From: Actinomycetota bacterium
GTDB lineage: Bacteria > Actinomycetota > Actinomycetes > Actinomycetales > Microbacteriaceae
DNA length: 37,145 bases
NCBI GenBank assembly: GCA_030840335.1
Contig: JAUZFR010000183.1
Location: 1 to 37,145, forward strand
Direction of reading: 5' to 3'
This document shows positions 1-8,664 of the stretch, piece by piece (position 1 is the stretch's first letter; each line of letters begins with the position of its first letter). Position numbers and translations under genes: made by a program. Below the pieces are notes generated by a model. It did not search any database. It was not told the origin of the DNA and saw nothing but the letters and a program-made list of their open reading frames with translations.

Positions 1-410
1 TGCCAGTCCGACGTTGGAGGATCTTGCTCTCGCTTTGCATTGCGTCGGTCGCGGTCATCACGGCAACGGGCTGCGCAGCTCAACCATCTTCAGAGCTCGG
101 GTACCTCAAGACTCTCCAACGCTCGCACGAGCTAGACGCCAAAGCCGTGCAGTCGTGTACTCAGGGCTATTCTCCGAAGCCCAAGCCCCTCGCTGCGCAG
201 GATTCGACTTTGCGTTCGATTCGCAAGCTCATGTCCGGATCCGCCCAACTTTCACACGACCCTATTCTGAGCAGCAATCGGCAAGGGTACGCCTCGATTT
301 GCATCCTGAAATCGACCGACAATGGTCGATCGGTGACGGTAGCCGAGTACCACCTCACGCCACCGCATGGCAGCGGGGGCGCCGATGGAGGCGGAATCCT
401 GGAGTGGTGA
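1..410 (+). CDS. Putative lipoprotein, 5' end outside the window (partial)
   Basis: The reading frame is open from the left edge of the window (residues PVRRWRILLSLCIAS precede the lipobox), so the true start is probably just upstream; the TTG at 24 is only the first possible start inside the window. A basic stretch (RRWR), a hydrophobic core and a lipobox ending TATGC with the cysteine near 72 indicate a lipoprotein attached to the outer face of the membrane. The mature part is about 110 residues, with two more cysteines (in QSCTQG and SICIL) that could form a disulfide. The C-terminus is Gly-rich. I do not recognise a family. A hairpin at 477-494 may end its transcript. Confidence 0.6.
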   Translation, partial: PVRRWRILLSLCIASVAVITATGCAAQPSSELGYLKTLQRSHELDAKAVQSCTQGYSPKPKPLAAQDSTLRSIRKLMSGSAQLSHDPILSSNRQGYASICILKSTDNGRSVTVAEYHLTPPHGSGGADGGGILEW

Positions 411-476
411 TTTCTTGTTAGCAGCAGGGTGAGGCACCAGAGCCCGCCCTGCCTGGCTCGATTGATCACTCCAAAT

Positions 477-494
477 GCCCGGCAAAAGCCGGGC
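477..494 (+). terminator. GC-rich hairpin after the lipoprotein gene
   Basis: A perfect 7-bp stem (GCCCGGC / GCCGGGC) closes an AAAA loop, 67 bases after the lipoprotein stop. No T-tract follows, so its strength as an intrinsic terminator is uncertain. Confidence 0.4.
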
Positions 495-547
495 TCGCGG
501 GGACAGTGACGGGGAACTTACGCTGCATCGACATCCGGGCAGGAAGA

Positions 548-578
548 AGCGGACCCCGCGAATTCGACGGGGTCCGCT
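548..578 (-). terminator. Intrinsic terminator of the LRR surface-protein gene
   Basis: A perfect 11-bp inverted repeat (AGCGGACCCCG / CGGGGTCCGCT) with a 9-nt loop lies 13 bases beyond the stop of the minus-strand gene that ends at 591. Read on the minus strand it is followed by a pyrimidine-rich CTTCTTCC stretch. It sits between two genes that converge, so it may stop transcription from both sides. Confidence 0.75.
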
Positions 579-590
579 CCTGCAGGACGA

Positions 591-2675
591 CTAGCGCGTG
601 ATGCTGCGCGATTCCACATCCAGTCGCACTGAGCCGTAACGATGTGCGGAAGAACCGACGGCCTTCACCGTGTGGTATCCCCACGACCATCCGGCCGAGA
701 ACGTCACCTTGTAATTGCCGTGCGAATCTGCGTGAGCGGTCTTGCCTGAGACGCGATGTCCACGGAACGTGACCGTGACCGGTTCACCGGCGGCGAGTCT
801 GTGAACCGTGATGGTGACGTTACGGTTCGAGCCGACGAGGTTGGACGGCTTGACCGTGAAGGTCAGCTTGTGGCTCTTGGCGACGACCGATTCGGTGGCG
901 GCTCCCGTTCGCGACTCGGTCGAGCCGGTCACGACGAGTTTCGCAGCTCCGGTGTGAAGGGTGCTGGGCAGGATGACAACCTGGGTCGTTTTTCCGATCG
1001 TCAATGCGGTGCCCGTGGCGAGTGTCGCCCCGTTCAACGTCACGGCGTACGCCTCTCCACTCGCGAGTCCGGAGATCGCTAGCGTGACCTTCTGGCCCGC
1101 GGTGACGAAGACGCGACTGGCGCTCACGCTCAGGCGGCCATCGGGAAGGCTGACAGCGATCGAATACTGCGCGGATGTGGTGCCCGCCTCGTTCGTCACG
1201 CCGACCGTGAAGGTGAAGGTACCCGAGGTTTCGGGCGTTCCCGAGATCGCGCCCGTCACGGCGTTTAGCGAGAGACCCTGGGGCAGTGCTCCGGAGGTGA
1301 CCTCGAAGTCGCTCGCGGTCGGCCCGTCAGCGGAGATGCTCGCGGTGTAGACAGCCCCGACCTTACCCGCGGCGAGTGCGGAGCCGGTCACGATCGGAAG
1401 CTGCAACCAGTGCGCGTACAGCGTGGTGTCGCCGGTGATGTTGTCGGTGAAGTCCCACTCATCGCCGCCGTCGGCCGCGGTGTACCACCCTGCGAAGGTG
1501 TAGCCGGCGCGGGTCGGCGCGGTGGGTGCATCCGCTGCAGTACCGATGCTCACCGTCGCGGCGTCGATGCTGCTGCCACCCTCCGACTCGAAGGTGAGCG
1601 CCGCGTTGCTCGCGGTCCAGTGCGCGTAGAGCGTGGCATCCGTCGTGAATGCGGTTCCGAAGTCCCACTTGTCGCCGTCGGTCGCGGCCGTGTACCAGCC
1701 GTCGAACGCGTAGCCGACGCGGGTCGGGTCGACCGGTGCGTCCGCCTGATAGCCGGAACCGATGTTCTGGTCCTCGGGAGCGGTGCTGCCGCCCTGCGTG
1801 TCGAAGCCCAACGTGATGGGCGACGACGTCGTGTAGCCGGCCCAGTCCGGAACAGTGAATCCACCATCGACGCGGTCGGCCCCGAACTGCGGCTTGAAGT
1901 GCACCGTCGCGCCGTAGATGCTGAGGGCGTAGTCACTGATCGCCGGTGCCGCTCCTTCAAAGTAGACGTCGCTCAGCGGGAGTCCGTAGAAGGCGGCGAA
2001 GCTGATGGTCGTCACCGAGGCGGGAATCGTCAGCGTGGTGAATGCCGAGGACTGGTAATTCCAGTACGGGAAGTAGAAGGCCTCAGTGCCGATGGTCTGT
2101 ACCGAATCACCGAGCGTGATCGAGTTCAGCTGTCTACCGCCGTTGTAGTAGTTGTAATAATCGTCCGAGTAGAACGCATAGTCACCGATCGTGATCACCG
2201 AATCCGGGATGGTGATGTCGCTGAGGCCCGTGGCGTAGAACGACCAGTTACCGATCGTCTTCAGCGAATCGGGGAACGAAACTGTGGTCAGGGTCGGGTT
2301 GTAATAGAACGCTTGGTCGCTCACAGTCGTGATCGAATCCGGCAGCACGACTGACGTGAGGTTCACGTTCGAGAATGAGTACGAACCGATTGTGGTAACG
2401 GAATAGGTCGTGCCATCGACGTCGACCGACGTCGGAAGGCTCGACAGGTCACTGGCGCCCTCGGTCCCCGGCGAGTTGCCGCCGCTCGTGCACGAGTTCG
2501 CCCACCCGGTGACGGTTGCACCGGCATCCACGTTCGAGCTGTCTGCCGTGTAGCAGTAATCTCCAACTGCGGTCGGACCGCTGGTATCGGCGGATGCTGC
2601 GGTTGCGGTGCCGAGCACGATGGCTGCAGCCACTCCGGAAACGGCCAACAGATTAACAAGACGACGACGTCTCAC
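591..2675 (-). CDS. Secreted surface protein: BspA-type leucine-rich repeats, InlB B-repeats and Ig-like domains
   Basis: The product has 694 residues and starts at GTG, with an AGGGGGG ribosome site just upstream. A signal peptide (RRRR, hydrophobic core, cleavage near ASA-DTS, about residue 30) sends it out of the cell. Residues about 90-270 carry BspA-like leucine-rich repeats of the LRR_5 type (recurring IPDSV.TIGDYAFY pattern). Two InlB B-repeats / Flg_new modules follow at about 288-355 and 357-425 (each ends GYxFxGWYTAADGG...WDF...TLYAHW). Then comes a putative Ig domain (ALPQGLSLNAVTGAISGTP) and two further beta-rich segments to the end. There is no LPXTG signal or C-terminal membrane helix, so it is probably released or held non-covalently. 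LRR_5 and InlB repeats are known from adhesins, but a binding role here is inference. Confidence 0.85.
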   Translation of the reverse strand: MRRRRLVNLLAVSGVAAAIVLGTATAASADTSGPTAVGDYCYTADSSNVDAGATVTGWANSCTSGGNSPGTEGASDLSSLPTSVDVDGTTYSVTTIGSYSFSNVNLTSVVLPDSITTVSDQAFYYNPTLTTVSFPDSLKTIGNWSFYATGLSDITIPDSVITIGDYAFYSDDYYNYYNGGRQLNSITLGDSVQTIGTEAFYFPYWNYQSSAFTTLTIPASVTTISFAAFYGLPLSDVYFEGAAPAISDYALSIYGATVHFKPQFGADRVDGGFTVPDWAGYTTSSPITLGFDTQGGSTAPEDQNIGSGYQADAPVDPTRVGYAFDGWYTAATDGDKWDFGTAFTTDATLYAHWTASNAALTFESEGGSSIDAATVSIGTAADAPTAPTRAGYTFAGWYTAADGGDEWDFTDNITGDTTLYAHWLQLPIVTGSALAAGKVGAVYTASISADGPTASDFEVTSGALPQGLSLNAVTGAISGTPETSGTFTFTVGVTNEAGTTSAQYSIAVSLPDGRLSVSASRVFVTAGQKVTLAISGLASGEAYAVTLNGATLATGTALTIGKTTQVVILPSTLHTGAAKLVVTGSTESRTGAATESVVAKSHKLTFTVKPSNLVGSNRNVTITVHRLAAGEPVTVTFRGHRVSGKTAHADSHGNYKVTFSAGWSWGYHTVKAVGSSAHRYGSVRLDVESRSITR

Positions 2676-2877
2676 AGTGCCCCCCTAAAGGCAGCGGAGG
2701 CCGAGAGTTCGACGCATGCGCTCAGTGGAGCATCGCTGATCGGCGCGTCAGAGTCATCCCCCGAGTAGGAGGGCCACCCGAACGGGGAACGCCTCCGAGC
2801 ACACCGAGGTCCGTCCATTCGATGAGCGTGCCGGCCTTGCTACGGCCCTCACAATGAGGCCCAGTGCTCAGGAGCGG

Positions 2878-2951
2878 TGGAGGGGATGACCAGGATCGAA
2901 CTGGCGTCATCAGTTTGGAAGACTGAGGCTCTACCATTGAGCTACATCCCC
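2878..2951 (-). tRNA. tRNA-Gly (anticodon TCC)
   Basis: The minus strand reads GGGGATGTAGCTCAATGG..., with a 7-bp acceptor stem (GGGGATG / CATCCCC). The D-arm is GTAGCTCAATGGTAGAGC. The anticodon stem-loop is TCAGT-CTTCCAA-ACTGA, so the anticodon is TCC. The T-loop is GTTCGATCC. The discriminator base is T and the CCA end is encoded (positions 2880 to 2878). It reads GGA and other GGN codons by wobble. Confidence 0.95.
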
Positions 2952-2997
2952 GGATGGTACCCAGACACACTACCTGAACCGGGCGCCACCGAATGAA

Positions 2998-3201
2998 TCA
3001 GAGAGTCGGCCAGTCCCATTTGCCGCCGTTTTGGTCGGCAGGGCCGGGAGTCAGGTCCTCGGTTCCAGGCTGTGCCGATCCGGTATCCGGAATATGCACG
3101 TTGTTTGTCCAGCCATCGCCGTCCCACCAGCGCAGCTGTTTGGGAACCCGAGGGTCCGCGTACCAGCCGGGCACGGGCATGGTTGTTGTTTGATCCGCCA
3201 C
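2998..3201 (-). CDS. Small DUF2510-domain protein
   Basis: The product has 67 residues and starts at GTG (3199-3201), preceded by an AAGGGGA ribosome site about 7 bases upstream; longer readings upstream lack a ribosome site. Residues about 9-35 (PVPGWYADPRVP...LRWWDGDGWT) match the DUF2510 pattern, a short Trp-rich motif common in actinobacterial proteins, where it usually sits before membrane segments. Here the domain stands almost alone with a short polar tail and no membrane helix. A TAGCCT -10-like box lies at 3239-3244 on the same strand. The function of DUF2510 is unknown. Confidence 0.75.
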   Translation of the reverse strand: MADQTTTMPVPGWYADPRVPKQLRWWDGDGWTNNVHIPDTGSAQPGTEDLTPGPADQNGGKWDWPTL

Positions 3202-3294
3202 TTCAAATCCCCTTCTATTCGAATTGGTGGTTGTCCAGAGGCTAATTGGCCCGAAGCCTGAGCGCACGCCCCACAACGGGTGGAGTGCATCGGC

Positions 3295-3300
3295 TAGACT
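3295..3300 (+). promoter_or_regulatory. Probable -10 box for tRNA-Pro (and possibly tig)
   Basis: TAGACT fits the actinobacterial TAnnnT -10 consensus and lies 66 bases before the mature tRNA-Pro. No convincing -35 box is visible. No separate promoter is obvious in the 45 bases between the tRNA and tig, so read-through into tig is possible. Confidence 0.35.
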
Positions 3301-3365
3301 TGCCGAGGTCAATTTTCGATGGACGGATGCAGTCCCCGATGAGCTGGCTGCACGACCGCACAGTC

Positions 3366-3439
3366 CGGGGCGTAGCTCAGCTTGGTAGAGCGCTCGGTTT
3401 GGGACCGAGAGGCCGCAGGTTCGAATCCTGTCGCCCCGA
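3366..3439 (+). tRNA. tRNA-Pro (anticodon TGG)
   Basis: The acceptor stem is CGGGGCG / CGCCCCG. The D-arm is TAGCTCAGCTTGGTAGAGC. The anticodon stem-loop is CTCGG-TTTGGGA-CCGAG, so the anticodon is TGG. The T-arm contains GGTTCGAATCC and the discriminator base is A. The CCA end is not encoded (CAG follows), unlike the neighbouring tRNA-Gly. Confidence 0.95.
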
Positions 3440-3484
3440 CAGCACGAGATTCCAGTTACACGACAACATCAGGAGAACCCCAAC

Positions 3485-4894
3485 GTGAAGACCACGATTG
3501 AGAAGCTGAGCCCGACGCGCATCAAGCTCAACATCGCAGTGACGCCCGAAGAACTGAAGCCCAGCATCGACCACGCGTACACCCACATTGCAGAGTCGGT
3601 CAACATTCCCGGCTTCCGCAAGGGCAAGGTTCCGCCGCAGCTCATCGACCAGCGTGTCGGCCGTGAAGAGGTTCTCAACCACGCGGTCAGCGACGGACTC
3701 GACAAGTTCTACCGCCAGGCGGTTCAGGATGAGAAAATCCGCACGCTCGGACGCCCCGAGGCCGACATTGCCCAGCTTCCGGACGTCAAAGACTTCACGG
3801 GCGACCTCGTCGTCACCGTCGAGGTGGATGTCCGCCCAGACTTCGACCTGCCCGACTACGACGGGCTCAAGCTCGAAGTCGAGCCGGTCACCGTTTCCGC
3901 AGACGACCTCCTCACCGAATTGGATGCCCTGCGCAGCCGCTTCGGAACGCTCGTCACCGTCAATCGCCCCGCCAAGACCGGCGACTTCGCCCAGCTCGAC
4001 CTGGTTGCGACGATCGACGGCGAAGAGGTCGACACCGCCAACAACATCAGCTATGAGATCGGTTCCGGCGAACTGATCGAGGGTATCGACGAGGCGCTCG
4101 ACTCGCTCTCCGCGGGCGAAAGCACCAACTTCGAATCCACTTTGCTCGGTGGCGACAAGGAAGGCGAGGTCGCGCAGATCTCCGTCACCCTGCTCGCGGT
4201 CAAGGAGCGCGAGCTGCCCGAGGCAGACGACGACTTCGCTCAGATCGCCAGCCAGTTCGACACCATCAAGGAGCTGAAGGCCGACCTCAAGACGCAGGTC
4301 GAGAAGTCCAAGTCGTTCGGCCAGGGTGCAGAAGCTCGCGATCAGATCGTCGACAAGCTCGTCGAGCTCGTCGACATCCCGGTACCGCAGGCACTCATCG
4401 ATGATGAGGTGAACCGTCACCTCGAGAACGAGAATCGCCTCGAAGACGACGTGCACCGCGCAGAGGTGGCCGAGTCGAGCGAGAAGACGTTCCGCAGCCA
4501 GATCCTCCTCGACGCTATTGCGGAGAAGGAAGAGATCAAGGTCAGCCAGGACGAACTGACCCAGTACCTGATCCAGGGTGCCGCGCAGTACGGCATGGAG
4601 CCGGGCGAATTCATCAAGGTGCTCGACGAGAACGGCCAGATCCCGGCGATGATCGGCGAAGTTGCCAGGGCAAAGGCGCTTGCCGTCGTGCTCGACAAGG
4701 CAAACGTCGTTGACACCAAGGGCAAGAAGGTCGACGTTTCGGAGTTCACCGCCATTGTGAACAGCGGTGACGACAGCGAATTCGTCGCAGCGGAGGCGCC
4801 GGACCACAGCCACGACGGCCACGACCACGGCGGTGCCCGCGACAAGCACGGCCGCACATCCAACAACGAGCACTACGGTCACGACCACAAGTAA
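3485..4894 (+). CDS. tig: Trigger factor, ribosome-associated chaperone and peptidyl-prolyl isomerase
   Basis: The product has 469 residues and starts at GTG, with AGGAG at 3471-3475. Trigger factor binds the ribosome near the exit tunnel and shelters nascent chains. The ribosome-docking signature GFRKGK is at residues 43-48. The FKBP-like isomerase domain covers about 155-245 ([18 protein letters not shown] through [13 protein letters not shown]). The C-terminal chaperone arms follow. The last ~33 residues form a His/Asp/Gly-rich tail ([11 protein letters not shown]...EHYGHDHK) with eight histidines; this is unusual for the family and could bind metal ions. It lies immediately after tRNA-Pro and upstream of the clp genes, the usual association of tig with clpP and clpX. 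Confidence 0.97.
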   Translation: MKTTIEKLSPTRIKLNIAVTPEELKPSIDHAYTHIAESVNIPGFRKGKVPPQLIDQRVGREEVLNHAVSDGLDKFYRQAVQDEKIRTLGRPEADIAQLPDVKDFTGDLVVTVEVDVRPDFDLPDYDGLKLEVEPVTVSADDLLTELDALRSRFGTLVTVNRPAKTGDFAQLDLVATIDGEEVDTANNISYEIGSGELIEGIDEALDSLSAGESTNFESTLLGGDKEGEVAQISVTLLAVKERELPEADDDFAQIASQFDTIKELKADLKTQVEKSKSFGQGAEARDQIVDKLVELVDIPVPQALIDDEVNRHLENENRLEDDVHRAEVAESSEKTFRSQILLDAIAEKEEIKVSQDELTQYLIQGAAQYGMEPGEFIKVLDENGQIPAMIGEVARAKALAVVLDKANVVDTKGKKVDVSEFTAIVNSGDDSEFVAAEAPDHSHDGHDHGGARDKHGRTSNNEHYGHDHK

Positions 4895-4906
4895 CTGACT
4901 GACAGG

Positions 4907-4937
4907 AAGGGCCCGCCACAATCGTGGCGGGCCTTCT
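4907..4937 (+). terminator. Intrinsic terminator after tig
   Basis: The stem CCCGCCAC / GTGGCGGG with an AATC loop is extended by GAAG / CTTC around a small bulge, and is followed by a TTCTCTC stretch. It lies 13 bases after the tig stop and faces the convergent acyltransferase gene. Confidence 0.75.
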
Positions 4938-4981
4938 CTCGTGCTGGTGCCGGGGTGAGTTGACCGAGCCGCCGCGCACGG

Positions 4982-7066
4982 TTAGTTGACGATGTCGGAC
5001 TTTCCCTTCGCTACGGCTGCCGCGATCGCCCTGTCGAGGTAAGGCGCGAGGCTCGTTGCGTAGGTCTCTGTGAGGTGATGGTCGTCCCGGTTCACGAGCA
5101 CGCCTCCGATGACATCCGGGCACTTCTGTTTCGCGCAGAAGTATTCGCTCATGTCCACCTCGACTGCGCCATCGGTCTGCTGCGCCGCATCCGCGAGGTA
5201 GTCCTCGCTCCCGAGCGCAACGGATTGCGCCTTCGTGCACACGGCCAGGTTATGCGGATTGGCGATGATGCAGCCCTTCGGACGGTCGCTTGAGTTGGGC
5301 GGATCGTGGATGCCGACAATCGTCGTGCCACGATCGATCAGCGGTTGCCAGGACGCCTGGAAACCCGTCAGGGTCGCTTGCGCCACTGGAGTCGAGCCGA
5401 CAATCGTCTGGCGCGTCTGCGCACGCATCGAGGTGATCAGGTAGCTGTAAGGCGCCTCCGATGCGAGTTTCTCGTCGACGGCCGCATTCCAGTCGTTGCA
5501 TTCCGGGTCGACCTGCCCGGATGATCCCATCCATTGCACGTGCGAGAACGGACAACTGCCGTGCACGATCATGTGCACTTCCCAGTTTTGCGTTTTAGCG
5601 ATCGCTTGGATCGCGGTCAACCACTCGTGCGCGTGAGAGTCGCCGACGAGCGCGACTCGAGTGCCGCCCTTGACGCCGAGGACACATTCCGTCGCCACCG
5701 GTTGATTTGTCTGGCAGGTGGTCCAGGTCGGTGAGATGTCCCGAAGACTCGACGTCAACGACGGGAGCACAGTGTCTTTCAGCGCCGGATTCACACACGG
5801 CTGGTTTGCCGGATCGATGGCCGCGGCGCCGAAACAGGGCGTCTTTGCGTCAATGAGGCGCTGCACCGCGGCCTGGTCAGCGCTGGCAACAAGGTTGAGA
5901 GCGTTGAGTCCAACGCCGGCGCCCGCGACCACGACCGCCATCCCGAGCCCAACGGTCGCGAACGTTCGCCACGGACGAGCGGCGGCGAGATGGCCCGCAC
6001 GGATCGGATCCTCGACCCACACCTTGGACCCCCAGGCCAGCAATACTGCGGCGAGGAGGATCACGATCTTTGTGGGTGCGGTCAGCTGCTCCCGGAGCGC
6101 GAGAGGGACAATGACGATGAGGGGCCAATGCCACAGGTACAGGGAGTACGAGATGTCTCCCACGAACTGCACTGGACGGATCTTTGCGAGGAACGAGGGC
6201 GTGTAGGTAAGGTTCTCACTTCCCGCCCAAATTACCGCGAGCGCCCCGACGACAGGCGCGGCTGCCGCGAATCCCGGAAACGGCGTCAGACCGGAGTAGG
6301 TGAACATCGTGACCACCATCAGTGCCCAGCCCAGCCAGGAAACGATCGTTCGAATTGCGACCTTACCGCCCAGAACTTCCGGGGCAAAGTACGCGAGCAA
6401 CCCGCCCGCCCCGAACTCCCACGCGCGGGTGGTCGTCACGAAATAGGCGCTCGCCGGCGAGTAGCGAGTGTCCCAGATCGACCAGGCCAGCGACGTGAAA
6501 GTGATCGTTGCCAACACGACACCGATGACGAATCGGCGATTGATGCGGCGCAGCCGTCGCGCAATGAAGAGTGAAACGATGATCAGGATCGGCCAGGCGA
6601 TGTAGAACTGCTCCTCGGCCGACAGCGACCAGAAGTGCTGCACCGGCGAGGGGTGATTGTCGCGGGCCAGATAATCGACGGTATTCGCCGCCAGCTGCCA
6701 GTTTTCGGCATACAAAGCGGATGCGCCGATCTCCTGGAACATCTGCGCCCAGAGCGCGGAGGGCACCCAGAGCGTCACAGCCACGCCGACGGCAACGAGC
6801 ACGAGCAGTGACGCGGGCAGCAATCGTCGAACTCGGCGAGCCCAGAACCTGCTGAGAGAAAGGCGACCGGTGGACCGCACTTCGCGCAGCAGGTGGGCGG
6901 TGATGAGAAATCCGGAGATGGCGAAGAACACATCGACGCCGACGAATCCGCCGCCGAGCCGATTCGGCCACAGGTGATAGAGAACGACAGCGAGAACGGC
7001 AAGGGCGCGAAGACCCTGAATCTCCGGGCGTAGTCCCGAATTGGGAGTGGTTCTCGCTACGCTCAC
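4982..7066 (-). CDS. Acyltransferase-3 membrane protein with C-terminal SGNH domain (OafA/OatA-like)
   Basis: The product has 694 residues. The N-terminal half is a multi-helix acyltransferase-3 domain that begins RPEIQGLRALAVLAVVLYHLWP and contains GGGFVGVDVFFAISGFLIT, with the conserved His in YHLW. The C-terminal third is an SGNH/GDSL-like extracytoplasmic domain, with GDSHAHEW near residue 474 and the Asp-x-x-His block (DDHHLTE) near 658. Proteins of this design move acyl groups across the membrane and O-acetylate cell-wall glycans or surface polysaccharides; the actual acceptor cannot be told. I chose the second GTG (7064-7066) because it stands exactly six bases after a TAGGCT -10 box, the leaderless spacing seen elsewhere in this window. 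The GTG three bases upstream (7067-7069) is the alternative. The gene splits tig from clpP1. Confidence 0.88.
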   Translation of the reverse strand: MSVARTTPNSGLRPEIQGLRALAVLAVVLYHLWPNRLGGGFVGVDVFFAISGFLITAHLLREVRSTGRLSLSRFWARRVRRLLPASLLVLVAVGVAVTLWVPSALWAQMFQEIGASALYAENWQLAANTVDYLARDNHPSPVQHFWSLSAEEQFYIAWPILIIVSLFIARRLRRINRRFVIGVVLATITFTSLAWSIWDTRYSPASAYFVTTTRAWEFGAGGLLAYFAPEVLGGKVAIRTIVSWLGWALMVVTMFTYSGLTPFPGFAAAAPVVGALAVIWAGSENLTYTPSFLAKIRPVQFVGDISYSLYLWHWPLIVIVPLALREQLTAPTKIVILLAAVLLAWGSKVWVEDPIRAGHLAAARPWRTFATVGLGMAVVVAGAGVGLNALNLVASADQAAVQRLIDAKTPCFGAAAIDPANQPCVNPALKDTVLPSLTSSLRDISPTWTTCQTNQPVATECVLGVKGGTRVALVGDSHAHEWLTAIQAIAKTQNWEVHMIVHGSCPFSHVQWMGSSGQVDPECNDWNAAVDEKLASEAPYSYLITSMRAQTRQTIVGSTPVAQATLTGFQASWQPLIDRGTTIVGIHDPPNSSDRPKGCIIANPHNLAVCTKAQSVALGSEDYLADAAQQTDGAVEVDMSEYFCAKQKCPDVIGGVLVNRDDHHLTETYATSLAPYLDRAIAAAVAKGKSDIVN

Positions 7067-7072
7067 CACCCC

Positions 7073-7078
7073 AGCCTA
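7073..7078 (-). promoter_or_regulatory. -10 box of a probable leaderless promoter for the acyltransferase gene
   Basis: On the minus strand TAGGCT is followed by six bases and then GTG, so transcription would start at or next to the start codon. No ribosome site is seen, which agrees with leaderless translation. Confidence 0.5.
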
Positions 7079-7141
7079 AATGCGTGACTCTCGCTCAGTT
7101 ATCAGGCGCGGCGTGATTCCGCGAACCTGCACGTTGCATCC

Positions 7142-7161
7142 TTCGCTCTGCCGTAGGCGAA
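7142..7161. promoter_or_regulatory. Inverted repeat upstream of clpP1
   Basis: TTCGC-N10-GCGAA lies about 30 bases upstream of a TAGATT -10-like box at 7190-7195. Actinobacterial clpP operons are typically controlled by ClgR, which binds TTCGC/GCGAA half-sites. The 10-base spacer here is longer than the 5-base spacer I recall for ClgR sites, so the assignment is tentative. Confidence 0.35.
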
Positions 7162-7229
7162 CACAGCGATGTGGTGTGACGCGCTCCGATAGATTCGTCT
7201 CAAAGCTACAACTGAAACGGAGCGCAACA

Positions 7230-7850
7230 ATGGCCCAACCGGCATTGGTCTCAAGCATTTTCGACCAACTCCTTAGCGATCGCATCATCTGGCTCGGCGC
7301 AGAGGTGCGAGACGACAACGCCAACGAGATTTGCGCGAAGATCCTGCTGCTCGCCGCAGAGGATTCCAAGCGGGACATCTTCCTTTACATCAACTCGCCC
7401 GGCGGATCGATCACCGCGGGCATGGCCATCTACGACACGATGAAGTTCGTTCCGAACGACATCGTCACCGTGGGCATCGGCCTCGCGGCATCCATGGGGC
7501 AGTTTTTGCTCTCATCGGGAACAAAGGGCAAGCGGTACATCACGCCGAACGCGCGAGTGCTGCTGCACCAGCCGTCCGGTGGATTCGGCGGAACCGCGGC
7601 CGACATCCAGACTCAGGCCGGCGTCATCCTCGATATGAAGAAGCGCATGGCCGAGCTCACCGCAGAACAGACCGGCAAGTCGATCGAGCAGGTTCTCATC
7701 GACAATGACCGCGACAACTGGTTCACCGCGCAGCAGGCACTTGAATACGGATTCGTCGACCACCTGCGTGAGTTCGCCTCTGATGTGGTCGGTGGCGGCG
7801 GAACAGACGACGGCGTCTCCAACAAGGACGCGACAGGAAAGCAGGACTAG
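7230..7850 (+). CDS. clpP1: ATP-dependent Clp protease proteolytic subunit 1
   Basis: The product has 206 residues and starts at ATG 7230, with GGAG at 7219-7222. It is a serine peptidase subunit of the barrel-shaped Clp protease. The catalytic triad is visible as Ser88 (GLAASMGQ), His113 (LLHQPSGG) and Asp162 (NDRDNWF). The Gly-rich SPGGSITAG segment at about 56-64 belongs to the oxyanion region. The acidic, Gly-rich C-terminus is typical of one of the two actinobacterial paralogs. It is followed after three bases by clpP2. In actinobacteria ClpP1 and ClpP2 usually assemble into a mixed tetradecamer that works with ClpX or ClpC. Confidence 0.97.
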   Translation: MAQPALVSSIFDQLLSDRIIWLGAEVRDDNANEICAKILLLAAEDSKRDIFLYINSPGGSITAGMAIYDTMKFVPNDIVTVGIGLAASMGQFLLSSGTKGKRYITPNARVLLHQPSGGFGGTAADIQTQAGVILDMKKRMAELTAEQTGKSIEQVLIDNDRDNWFTAQQALEYGFVDHLREFASDVVGGGGTDDGVSNKDATGKQD

Positions 7851-7853
7851 AAC

Positions 7854-8516
7854 ATGGACAACTTCAACCTCGGCGAGAGCCTTGCTCGCCCAACCGCGGA
7901 GTCCCGCTACATCCTCCCCACGTTTGAAGAGCGCACGGCCTATGGCTACAAGCGCCAGGACCCGTACGCGAAGCTCTTCGAAGACCGCATCATCTTCCTC
8001 GGTGTGCAGATCGACGACGCGTCGGCGGATGACGTCATGGCGCAGCTCCTCGTGCTCGAGAGCCAGGACCCGGACCGCGACATCCTGATGTACATCAACT
8101 CACCGGGTGGCTCGTTCACCGCGATGACGGCGATCTACGACACGATGCAGTACATCCGCCCGCACGTGCAGACGTTCGCGCTCGGCCAGGCGGCTTCCGC
8201 TGCGGCGGTGCTCCTCGCGGCCGGCGCGCCCGGCAAGCGTCTTGCGCTGCCGAACGCGCGCATCCTGATCCACCAGCCCGCTGCCGGGTCGGATGGCTCC
8301 AGCCAGGCGTCGGACATCGAGATCCAGGCACGCGAGATTCTTCGCATGCGCACCTGGCTCGAGGAGACGCTGTCGAGCCACTCCAACCGCACGCCGGAGC
8401 AGGTCAACAAGGACATCGACCGCGACAAGATCCTCAGCGCTGCCGAGGCTCTCGAGTACGGCCTGATCGACCAGGTGCTGACCAGCCGCAAGAATGTGCC
8501 CGCGCTCGTCAAGTAG
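7854..8516 (+). CDS. clpP2: ATP-dependent Clp protease proteolytic subunit 2
   Basis: The product has 220 residues and starts three bases after clpP1, so the two are co-transcribed and probably translationally linked. The N-terminal extension (residues 1-30, ending in [11 protein letters not shown]) suggests a propeptide that is removed on maturation, as in other actinobacterial ClpP2 proteins. The catalytic triad is Ser115 (GQAASAA), His140 (LIHQPAAG) and Asp192 (DIDRDKI). SPGGSFTA lies at about 83-90. It partners with ClpP1 and docks ClpX, encoded at 9485. Confidence 0.97.
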   Translation: MDNFNLGESLARPTAESRYILPTFEERTAYGYKRQDPYAKLFEDRIIFLGVQIDDASADDVMAQLLVLESQDPDRDILMYINSPGGSFTAMTAIYDTMQYIRPHVQTFALGQAASAAAVLLAAGAPGKRLALPNARILIHQPAAGSDGSSQASDIEIQAREILRMRTWLEETLSSHSNRTPEQVNKDIDRDKILSAAEALEYGLIDQVLTSRKNVPALVK

Positions 8517-8532
8517 AACCGCTTCATAATCC

Positions 8533-8599
8533 GCTCGCGGGCGGAGAGGTTGCTCGCGGGCGGAGTTGTAACTCCGCCCGGGGCCAGCTTCTCCGCCCG
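8533..8599. repeat. Nested double palindrome between clpP2 and the CopC-like gene
   Basis: Two direct copies of GCTCGCGGGCGGAG (8533-8546, 8552-8565) stand 19 bases apart. They are followed by two copies of the complement CTCCGCCCG (8572-8580, 8591-8599), also 19 bases apart. The inner pair forms a 9-bp hairpin (GGGCGGAGT / ACTCCGCCC), and the outer pair can close a second stem around it. It lies between convergent genes, so a bidirectional terminator is the simplest role. Confidence 0.7.
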
Positions 8600-8664
8600 T
8601 TTCGGCGTTAAGGGCGTGATGACGTTTCTCCCGCCATGCGTGGGGTGGGGTGACGCGGATGGGG

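Noticed and set aside
2676-2877. A further small gene between the LRR protein and tRNA-Gly
   Set aside because: An open minus-strand frame of 82 codons here runs through the tRNA and has no ribosome site or domain; the gap probably contains only the promoter of the LRR protein gene.
3377-4921. Long open minus-strand frame (514 codons) across trigger factor
   Set aside because: It is antisense to a well supported tig gene, covers the tRNA-Pro on the other strand, and has a Leu/Val/Asp-rich composition typical of the mirror frame of a high-GC gene. No ribosome site or recognisable domain.
7142-7161. Firm ClgR box upstream of clpP1
   Set aside because: The half-sites resemble ClgR sites but the spacing is twice what I expect, so I kept it only as a low-confidence inverted repeat.
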